Assembly: GCA_037074765.1 (NCBI GenBank) | Contig: JBAMDO010000069.1 | Coordinates: forward strand, 1-64,000 | Direction of reading: 5' to 3' | DNA from: Mansonella perstans | Taxonomy: Eukaryota > Nematoda > Chromadorea > Rhabditida > Onchocercidae | DNA: 64,000 nt | In this document: positions 52,764 to 62,020 of the stretch, one piece after another | How the letters are laid out: each line of letters begins with the position of its first letter | Numbering within the stretch: position 1 is the stretch's first letter | Translations under genes and position numbers: made by a program | Notes under the pieces: model-generated | What the model was told of the DNA's origin: nothing | The model's database searches: none | What the model saw: the letters and a program-made list of their open reading frames with translations, nothing else

Positions 52764-53958
52764 TTACTTCTTTTTAGATGGTGTGTCTCTAAATGTATCC
52801 ACATATTGTAGATCTTTCAATCCAAATATCTTCTTGCTCACAGTACCTCAAAGAAAACTAAAGTTTGAAGCATCCAGGTAAATAAATTAGCATTTGCCGC
52901 ACAACTTAATCATAAGATGATGATTGTGGAATGACATTGCCGGATATCTCTTCCATCCTATACTAATAAACAGGATAAAAAGAAACACAGCTGATAAGAG
53001 AAGGTAAACGATGAAAACTAATCCAAAAAGAAATTGCAGGAAGGACAGCTAATAAGGAAAGTGCCACAAATAGAAGGTAAATGATGAAAAGTCCCAAAAA
53101 AAAAGAATTCCGGCTGCACAGAAATAATTCCAAATATTTTTCACAACCATAATAAAATTATTGTGAATATTCTCATAGTACATAGAAATATTCCTCATAA
53201 TTCGACAGAAATCCATAAATTATTCAAACAGACAAGTTTTCAACAGCACGACAAACGAATTGCAGAATAATGAATGTGAATCTGAATCCATAAAATAACA
53301 CTTACATAGCTTTTACGACCAATATTCTTCCTAAATGCTTTTTGCAATGATGCTTCCAGTGTGAGACTGTGATTTCTTAGCTCAGTTTTATTTTAGACTT
53401 TATTTTATACACTTTAACTTACACTTTTTCTTGCAATCGTCAATTTATCTAGCAGTCAATGAATCCAACGGTGCTCGCATGAAACGGTTGACATCAGTGT
53501 TACAATTACATAAATATACTGGTGTCACACGTATCACATCAGGATGTCGCTTATCAAACTAGAAAGTGAAAAACTTTTGGAACACCTCACGAAAAATTAT
53601 AGCACAGGCAATCTTTCAAATTGGGAAATCTAGAACAAATATCTATGGAAAAAAAAACTCAACAGTACCACTTTAATTCCTTAATAATTCTATTTATTAT
53701 GAATGAAGCGGGAGATTTCGAAATTTGCATATTTCTCAGTCACAGAATAAATCTTCACTTAAAATTTTTTACCGTATTAGCATTTCTCTGAAATGAAAAG
53801 AAAAAATATTTATTGCTTTCTTTTTTAATTTCAAAATTATTTGTTTTCAAATTAAAAATATTCTAGACAAAAAACGGCCAACTCGCAGCTAACCTTGAAT
53901 ATGTAGATGATCTCGATAACAGCAAAATAAAGTTGTGAATCTTCCCGAATATAATAAT
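52764..53958 (-). CDS. Unrecognised protein, 3' exons (possible operon partner of dvc-1 copy A)
   Basis: Exon 53958-53894 encodes YYIREDSQLYFAVIEIIYIFK (entry phase 1). Exon 2 starts at 53558 (FDKRHPDVIRVTPVYL). Two endings are possible. One uses donor GTAATT (exon end 53510) and joins in phase to exon 52846-52764, C-TVSKKIFGLKDLQYV...DTPSKKK-stop, leaving the dispersed repeat inside the intron. The other reads on to an in-frame TAA at 53445. I prefer the first because the downstream exon has a matching phase and lies only 54 bp before the dvc-1 ATG, as in nematode operons. A further coding-like exon (RDFIPCLGRLKNLVKRLQQE) at 54508-54399 may belong upstream, but its apparent donor phase (2) does not fit. 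I do not recognise the family. Confidence 0.42.
52964..53421. repeat. Dispersed repeat, copy 2 (about 458 bp)
   Basis: Same orientation and order as 31087-31541, with scattered substitutions and an extra segment near 53130-53190. Shared blocks include CAGCTGATAAGAGAA, AATGAATGTGAATCTGAATC and TTTTTGCAATGATGCTTCCAG (copy 1 has TTTCAG). It lies in what may be an intron of the minus-strand gene above. Confidence 0.8.
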
Positions 53959-54398
53959 CTATTATTTCGTTTCAACGTTTTAAAGTATGATTGGTTTTAA
54001 AGTATGGTTGACAACTAATGGTTGATAATGTTCATTTCTGTACCTACTTTAATAGTACCTACTATTTAATAGTACCTACTTCTAAAATATGAGGTTAATT
54101 AATAGTTTTTTAATCTTATAAGGATCATTAATTTAATTGTGACTCGCTCTGATCTGATTGGTTAAACTATTGTAATAATAAACATCTATATAATAGCGTT
54201 TTAAATGCGCTAAATTCATTGTGTCATTTTCAACATATTTCGCTTATCGCTCTACTACAATAACTGATATTATTTTGAACATCGTTCTGTTGTAATTGGT
54301 ATTTGGACAATAATAAAACTATTACCAGCTGTATATTTCAAGTCAGATTCCACGACAAAAATTTTTAGTGCATGAGGTGAGATGCGGTCGAAATTAAC

Positions 54399-54508
54399 CA
54401 CAGCAAATAAAAATTATAAAAAAATTCTTTGTAAGTGTTAGGGACTCGTTCCTGTTGTAATCGTTTGACCAAGTTTTTTAGACGTCCCAAACATGGTATA
54501 AAATCTCG
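54399..54508 (-). CDS. Coding-like fragment, unrecognised
   Basis: A minus-strand open segment reads RDFIPCLGRLKNLVKRLQQE, then RVPNTYKEFFYNFYLLW, with balanced composition unlike the local noncoding DNA. The flanking acceptor TTGAG and donor TG|GTTAAT are weak or out of phase with the next exon (53958-53894). It may be an upstream exon of the gene ending at 52764, possibly affected by a T-run indel (7 T in the GAATTTTTTTAT context), or a relic. Confidence 0.3.
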
Positions 54509-54561
54509 CTCAATTTATGCTTTGATTTTTTCCATGGCGATCTTACTCAACATTTACCTTG

Positions 54562-55047
54562 CTATTTGGTTATGGATTCCTTAAACTGTTTCAATGCTTC
54601 GTCATCGTCGTCGAAATTAGGTCCTTTCTGTACTCTCACGATTTCTAGCTCTCCAAAATTTTCTATTTTTGATCTGGAGATTAAGGTGGACATAAAAAAG
54701 TTTGTATCGTACTTGCTTGGCAAAACTGGTTGATTTCGGCACCTCAAACAATCATTGGTCCATGAAGTCATGAAAATCCGGATTTCAGTTTTTCGATTTT
54801 ATCCACAATTTTAGCCATCACAATACAAGTTTAATCCGTTCCAATCAAAATTCGGCCGTTTCCAATAATTTTTTAAATTCATCGTTTGATTGATCGTTGG
54901 TATTTTAACAAAATGTAATTTGTTGGTCAGATATTCGATTACATTAATGCATGTTTTGATAATTTCGTCTTCATTAATTCGTATATTGAGCATGGCTGAG
55001 CACCAAAAATAAATTAAATTATAAACAAAAGCCATAAAATTTCTCAT
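54562..55047 (-). CDS. Small unrecognised protein, two exons
   Basis: Exon 1 (55047-54827) starts [20 protein letters not shown] and includes [20 protein letters not shown]; exon 2 (54742-54562) reads [20 protein letters not shown], then [20 protein letters not shown] and ends ITK-stop. Phase 2 joins across an 84-bp intron (donor GTATTG, acceptor GTTTGAG), giving 133 aa. The start is hydrophobic and could be a signal anchor or mitochondrial leader. No family was recognised. It is the most 5' member of a possible minus-strand run ending in dvc-1 copy A. Confidence 0.35.
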
Positions 55048-55956
55048 TATATATTGTCATATGAAAGTTTCAACAATTTGAGATTTTTTAATGATAAATT
55101 TCATCTAACAGTTCATTTCGAAAGGCAAAATTTTCAACCAGAATCTTTAAAAAAGTTAAAGTTAAATTTCAAGAAAAAAAATTTGAAATATTTGTAATTT
55201 TTGTGGCTTGTTTAATGGCAAATAATACAAAATATTAATAGTTTGTGTTGCCACATTAAAAATTAAAATATGGGATTTCAAAAAATAATAAAAACCGCAT
55301 TAAAAAGGACGCATCGGACTTCAAAAACTAAAATATCATTTCACTGGTAAAATTTCTTAAATTTTGGTTACTTGCATAGGTTTGCAAGATTTGCGTAAAA
55401 AAAATTTTAAAGTAGAAATAGACAAAGTAATGAGAAATAAACAAAAGATAAAAAAATATGCATACTTAAATATATATGTTCAAAATATCGGTAAACATGA
55501 TTTTAATTCTAGAGATGGACATTATCAATCACTAAAAGTGGGCATTATCAATCATGTATTTCTGTGGTCAATTTCTGATGATCAGACTGGCACAGAGTTT
55601 ACTTGGTAATTTGCGTTATCATGAACCTGATGTTTCTTACTATTTTCATCCTCTCATTTATGCACAGTTGTACTTACGTATACGACCGCTGATATCATAC
55701 TAATCGAAAATAATTAAACGCGACCGTCATTTCTTTCTTATTGAAAAAAACTTGGAGTGTTTCGGTGATTTCAACGATGTCATAGTAGCAATAGGTATTA
55801 GGAGTAGCATTAGTATTCGGAGCAACCTTCTGATGCAATTTTATTTCTCCAGTTCTGATGATTATTTCATCAAAAAGGAAATCTTAAGCGACACAAATCT
55901 AAAAATGGATTCATAAATGCAATCTTTCGATGGAGACATAGCATAATTCATTTTAG

Positions 55957-58900
55957 AGTATGTTGAAGCCGTAACTAGTTCAGATTTGGCGAAACTTGTT
56001 ATTCCTTGTTTTCATCATTTGTTGCCAGCAAACATTACTACAAGACTACCAGGTAAAACTCACAGAATGGTAAAAATAATAGTAAAGATCACAAAAACTA
56101 TTGTGAAAAAATTTTTGAAATCATAGAAAAAATATGATCAGATGTAATTTATGATATATCCATTTTATCGTTTACTTTTCGTGAGATATTTGCATTATTT
56201 AATAATATGATGCCAAGTACAGCATATAGCGAAATATATCGGATACGATAACAGGAACTACTTCTCCGTATCAGCACTGCTGTGCTACCTACATAATAGC
56301 GATCGTTTCTTACTCTTGTCAACTTCAATTGTCAACTTCCAATTCGCAATGACAAGTGTATTCTTTCCATCTTTTCCTCTCTTCCTCTTTCTCTTCTCAA
56401 TTTGTACTTATTCATTTTTTTTAATAATATAATATTATCTGGGAAAAAATCGTTACTGAACTGGATTAATACTTGAAATAAACAGAAAAAACAAAAGGCT
56501 CTGGCTTTTTGGCAAAATAGTGAGAATTATTGACAAATTGTTGCGCAAAATTTTGGTTTTCTAAATGGGGAAGGATAAAATGGACACGCGAAGCAAAGAT
56601 TGCTATATTACTCTAAATATTTTAAAGGAAAATTCAAGAAGCATGAAAAATTTTTCGCTGTTTTGCTGTCATTGTTATTAGTTTAACGACCTTTTTCATT
56701 TGAAAAATGGGATTTTTTTGTTTGTGATTCTGCATACTTTGCTATTTGCATTTGCAATAGTGCAGATTAATTAGAATTGCTTAAAATAAAAGTCAGGATA
56801 ACTCATTATTCATTACTGCTTAGTTGCAATACGTCGAATGGTCATTTCTACCAATTGCTCTTGAGATAATTCATTGTGGTGCAAATTTCATGAAGACTCC
56901 GAATTTAAAAAGCAATATTCAAAGCCTAAAAAAGCTGTTTCGACAATATAAGACTGAACTATCAGATGATTATGTTATGCTTTCCATTCAAACTCGTCTT
57001 ATTCGTAGAGAAATTGAAAATCAGGTAATACTATCAATAAAAAACGAATAAAACAAATTGAGGAGAGACAGAAAGACAGAAAAGTACATTTATCACTATT
57101 ACTGTATAAATTGGAAGTTTGCAAGTATATGAGGACGAGATGATTGCTACCATGTAGTTATCACGATTCTAATATCATGCTTCGGAAGAGTAGTTCTTGC
57201 CATCATGTCTGATATATTTCGATATTACTCTAAATATTTTAAATTTTAACATCATAATATTAAGCAATGCAAATATCTCATGGAAAATTTTTGCAGTATT
57301 AACTATCGTAGTATTCATTTCATTACATCCTTTTAGCTTTTCAATTGTCCTATATACGGATTGGCCGTAAAGTGTACAATGAGATTCCAGAAATTTCTGA
57401 TATGTTAACAACAAATTTTAACGATTTCGACTTTCTAAATATTAATAAGAAAAGCTAACAATGTCACATAATTGTTCGAAAAGTTTAATCAAAAATACAT
57501 TATTGCAACTAAAAGTGATCTTCTAGTTTTCTATAGATTAAGCGCTATCAGCGAATATTTCAAAAGCACAAAAAGGAATCGCAACTGATAAATACAATAA
57601 TCAATATTACACCGATAAAATATGATCCTGAAAAAATAATGCAAACATTTCTGTGGACAACATTTCTTCTATTAACATATTCAATTTTCTCAACTCTCTC
57701 GACATATTTCTTTTCAATTTTTATTCGAGAAATTATTAGGTAATGCTGTGATATATCTTCGAGTGTTTATTAATCTCCTAATCAATGTAATGAATGGTTC
57801 ATTTTTCTCGTCAACTTCTGATTTATACAATACAAAATTCAAATGATGCCATTGTCATAAATAAAAAGTTTGATACCTTAAAAGTTAATCGTGATTAAGG
57901 ATCACTTTAGTTCTTTTTTTTTAATCCACGAAGTAATAAATTTTGTTGGTTTGAAAGTATGCCTTATACAATATTTTTATTTATAAGTTAAATTCAGAGT
58001 AACATTAGGACATGAACGTAAAAAACAGCTTCTATTTGTTATATATTCATTGTCCGATTTGGCCACAAATTAGTCTTGTTCTCGTACGACCGTGATTGGT
58101 GGAAAAATGGTGGAATCAATACTATAATCAATATAATCTTTAAAAAATTTTTCAAAACCATTTTAACGTTGTTTAATTTATTTTAAAAATAATCGTTAAA
58201 GTAATGGTTGTTTTTTTGCAGTGATTTTATGAATATTATTTGTGCATATATTATTTTACCACTGATAACATGCCATTATATCAATAAATTGTCAATTGAT
58301 AAATATGCATGGAATGATATGATACTGCGGCATGCATTACTTGTACTTGCTATGATTGAAGTAAGTAAAACTGCATATGTAAAAAGGAATAAATGTAAAA
58401 GAAATATAACGAAAAATATAAAATAATGCCACTGAGTAATATTTAAATGAAATTTTATTTTTAGGGTATATTAACAGGTTCCTTATTAGCCAATTATAAA
58501 CTTCACACTTTATCACCATTTACTGCATTAACACCATGTTTTATTGGTATTTTGACGCCAATATTCCAATCAACAATTAAAAAGTAAAAAATTTATTTTT
58601 GTTGCAGCAATCAAAAAAAAATTAAATTGTTTCTCTTCAACTTATTTTAATTCTTCTACTGTTACTGCAATTGTGATACAGTGGTATGAACATACAATGA
58701 ATATGAATGAAATATGGAATATCTTCTTAATATAATGAATATAGTGATCTAACAAATGAATTATTATTATAGGTATGAACTTTCAGAGGATAAGTGAAAA
58801 GTTAAATTTATTTCATTTTATTTCGCAACTTTTTAAGCGAACGCTTATTGTTACTATTAATAACAATTATCGGTAGTTTTTCTTGTCATATATTAATTGG

Positions 58901-59387
58901 AATGTCATTTGGTTTAACTTTTCCATACTTATTCTTGGTAATTTTTCATACAACAATTGGATTTATCACACTGCAGTTATTAATTGCAAATACTGATGAT
59001 ATGGTTTGTTTATTATTTCTAAAATTTTAACTAATTGTTTTTGAGATAAAAATTTCAAAAATTTCATGCCATTTCTTCTTAATCTCCACTTTATTGAACT
59101 ACTTTTTAAATAAAAAACTTTTGTATTAAATGAAACAAAATTTAAAATCATTACATTATATGGATTTATATGTTTATACCATTCAAACTGATTGTTTATC
59201 GCATATAGGTGCTCGACAAGCACCAAAATATGACTTGATCGTCAAAAAATGATATTAAAACACAATCTATTTAATAATTTTGATAATAAAATTGCAGGTA
59301 TTCACGCATAATTATCAACTTGCTGTTCTATATTTTTCATTATTAGCTGAAACGCTTGTTTATAAATTATTTGGCACAAAATCGTGA
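55957..59387 (+). CDS. Multi-pass membrane protein, divergent BAX inhibitor-1/TMBIM-like
   Basis: Exons: 55957-56069, 56824-57024, 57537-57739, 58222-58360, 58465-58583, 58838-59003 and 59298-59387, consistent in phase and ending in a TGA. The 5' end is unresolved; a plausible earlier exon ends near 55794 (LECFGDFNDVIVAI). The first 140 or so residues are soluble and basic (FRQYKTELSDDYVMLSIQTR). Then come about six hydrophobic segments: FLWTTFLLLTYSIFSTLSTY, DFMNIICAYIILPLI, RHALLVLAMIEGILTGSLLA, SPFTALTPCFIGILTPIF, LLLLLITIIGSFSCHILIG and LFLVIFHTTIGFITLQLLIA. The last part follows the BI-1 pattern of GLLxGFAFLTGVxLGP...PTAFMGT and LFDTQLIIEKAEHGDQDY, here ITLQLLIANTDDMVFTHNYQ, with the usual FDTQ aspartate replaced. 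BI-1-type proteins are ER calcium-leak and cell-death modulators. The assignment rests on pattern only; the N-terminal extension is unusual. A poly(A) signal AATAAA lies at 59498. Confidence 0.55.
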
Positions 59388-59569
59388 TTTTGCGGAGTGA
59401 TTCACTTTAATTAGCAAGAAATGAGTGATAGTCAAAAATATAATTCTGCAATTATTCATTTCTATGAAGTTTGATTCAGATCCAATTTAAAGAGAGAAAT
59501 AAAGACTTCCTGCCTCGACATTTTAAAAATTAAAATGAATAAAATATCGTTTAAAAAGTAAACAATTTT

Positions 59570-60250
59570 TTTGTTTTTTACTTATTTTGTATATGAAAAA
59601 AAGCCAATTGCATTAACTCCTTTATCGGCAAAAAATCAGAGCAAGAAAAATGATATTCTTTTTTTCTGCATTGCTAAAAATTGAAAATCAATTTTCTTGT
59701 ATTTCATTCCATTTTGAATATGAAATAAGCAATCATTTGTATTGATTCATTTATTATCAGAATAGCTGAATAAGAAAAAATAATTTCCAATTTTTTCTGT
59801 TTTCTGCATTGTTGAAAATAGAAATCAATTTTCCAAATCGATTTTCCTGTTTTTTTTTATTCCGTTTACCTGCAAAATCTGAGCAAGAAAAGTGATTTTC
59901 AATCCTTTTCTTTTTTCTACATTGCTAAAATTGGGAATTAATTTCCCTATTTTTTTATTTCATTTTGAATTTAAAAAAACAACTATTCATCAATTCATTT
60001 GTAGGCAAAATACCTGAACAAAAACAACCATTTCCAAATATTTCCTATCCTTCGCATTATAAAAATTAGATAGCAAAATATTTTTTTTTCATTAATGAAA
60101 GTTGGAAATCAGTTTTCCTGTTTATTTCAGTTTGAATTCGTTTGCATTAATCCATTTTTAGGCACAATATCTGAACAAAAAAAATGATTTTCAAATTTTT
60201 TCATTGTTCTGGAAAAATAGAAATCAATTTTCTCGTTAAAATATTTTGCC
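59570..60250. repeat. Degenerate tandem repeat, unit of about 125-130 bp, about 5 copies
   Basis: Recurring words in the same order are TTTCTGCATTG(C/T)T, AAAATCAATTTTC, CATTTTGAATAT, ATTCATTTAT and GC/GGCAAAAT...GAGCAAGAAAA. The copies are diverged from one another. The array lies just 3' of the TMBIM-like gene and before duplication copy B. Confidence 0.65.
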
Positions 60251-60690
60251 AAAAACGGACCAATGCAAGTGGTTTTTTAATATTCGTTATACAGAAAGAC
60301 GGATGCCAGCTGATATAATTTATGTTAATATAATTGATTTGGAACAAAAGCTTGAAGTTTACTAAGAAATCAAAAGAATTATTATAATTATACTAGCAAC
60401 GTAACTCATTTGAAAGTGACATCGAAAATTTTTTTGAATTAACTTTTCTTAATGTAACTTTTCATTGTTTCATATAATAGTTTTGAAAAAAGCTTAATTT
60501 TGTCAAATGTCTGAGTCATTTTTTAATTCGTTATTATAATGAAAAGTATCATTTGATGAAGAATAATTAAATTTCCAGAAAATCAACTGATCAAAATCTT
60601 ATAATACTAAGCTATGGTGAAAAAAAAAGTGGAAATAAAAACAGAGAAAGAAAAAGTAACTCTCATTCTCCTTCCACCTGTTGTTGTTGT

Positions 60691-60728
60691 TTATCGATGA
60701 AGTAAACACTTTTTGTTTACTTCATCGA
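60691..60728. repeat. Perfect 15-bp-stem hairpin near the start of duplication copy B
   Basis: TCGATGAAGTAAACA and its exact complement TGTTTACTTCATCGA flank a 5-base loop of C and T. In copy A (near 50163-50205) the left arm reads TTCGTAAACA and pairs only over about 8 bp, so the full stem is specific to copy B. Confidence 0.7.
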
Positions 60729-62020
60729 AATTTTAATTTTTCTCCAAATTCCAATGCATTGTTATATTTTTTTAGTATAACAATTTGCAATTATTCTTCC
60801 CATATTTTCCTATAGTTTTACGAAGTTTATTATATATTTGTTTATTTGTCGTTTTTTTTTTTTTTTTGCATATAACCACTACAAAATTCAGTTTGTTTTC
60901 TGATAAGTGACAAGTTTTTAAAAAGTATTTGGTGTAAAATTGTATTTAACTTTTTCAACTACGTATTTGTTTTACAAAAGTCTAACTCGCCGATATCTCA
61001 TTTATTTGGCAGCCAATTTATTGACTCGTCAAAACACCAATTGTTTACTGAATGAAATGTTTTTTTTTTTTTCACTCATTATTAGGTCTTAACTGAAAAC
61101 CAAAATTCTTGTACAAATGATGATGATATGGTGTCAGTGGCAGATTCAAAACAGCATCGTATCTATACAGATCTCCTACAAAAAATCTATAATATATGCA
61201 TATTCTGTTCCCCTCTTCTTTGAAGTGTCATCAAAATTCCTCTTTGGTCGTATTAAATTTTTGTTGCATTAATTTTAGTCGCGTTTTGTTTCATTTCAAT
61301 AATGCTTTCTGATTTTCGTAATTTCTTTTGTTGGTATAGTTATCAGTTTAAATTTTACTCATTTTTTTCCAGAATATATTTGGAAAACATTGTGTATCAT
61401 GGATATATCAATCACTACTTACATTTACTTCATTCTACATCAATCCTTAGTTGTGTTCCAGGCAGCTGAAATATGATAACTAAAATAGATTTATTTTTAA
61501 AATATTTTTTTTTAATCTGAAATAAATCTGTTTCGAGATGATGATGCATCCTTTTTGGCATCTTTGAAAAAATTTTTGAATTTGATGAACTTTTTTCGTA
61601 AATTTCGCGAATTTCAATAAAATAGAAATCAAAAAGCTTTACTGCAATTTAATAGTTGAGTTATTCCAGCTTCCTGAAATTTCATAAATAAATTATGTCA
61701 TCTCAAGCAACTCAGTTCTTGAAGAACCATGAAATCATTTGATCTCAGAGATTTCGAGAATTGCAGTATGCTAAAACTATCATACATATCATATACAAAG
61801 TAAAATCAGATGTTAGTATGATCGATGCAAAAAAAAATTCTTAAGGCATAGCATTAGCTTATGGAAATCATTGAAATAAACATATATCAATATAACAGGA
61901 TAGATTATATAAATTTGAAGTGTACTTCGAAGATTCAGCAAGGACAGTGATTATTCAATAAGCATGCCACTTTTCTAGAAGACGGAATGTTGACAGCTTA
62001 AATAATTTTCGAAACAAAAA

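Larger units (their letters stand above)
59388..62020. other. Noncoding: degenerate repeats, then xpo-1 3' flank duplicate
   Basis: After the TMBIM-like gene comes the degenerate array, then about 350 bp of unremarkable AT-rich sequence. From about 60626 follows the copy of the xpo-1 3' flank, without any xpo-1 coding exon. At 61473-62020 lies the 3' flank of dvc-1 copy B, which is absent from copy A. No exon is seen on either strand. Confidence 0.6.

Noticed and set aside
55364..55609. 81-codon plus ORF upstream of the TMBIM-like gene
   Set aside because: No acceptor/donor phase links it to the downstream exons and no family pattern was seen, though a 5' exon of that gene could lie near here.
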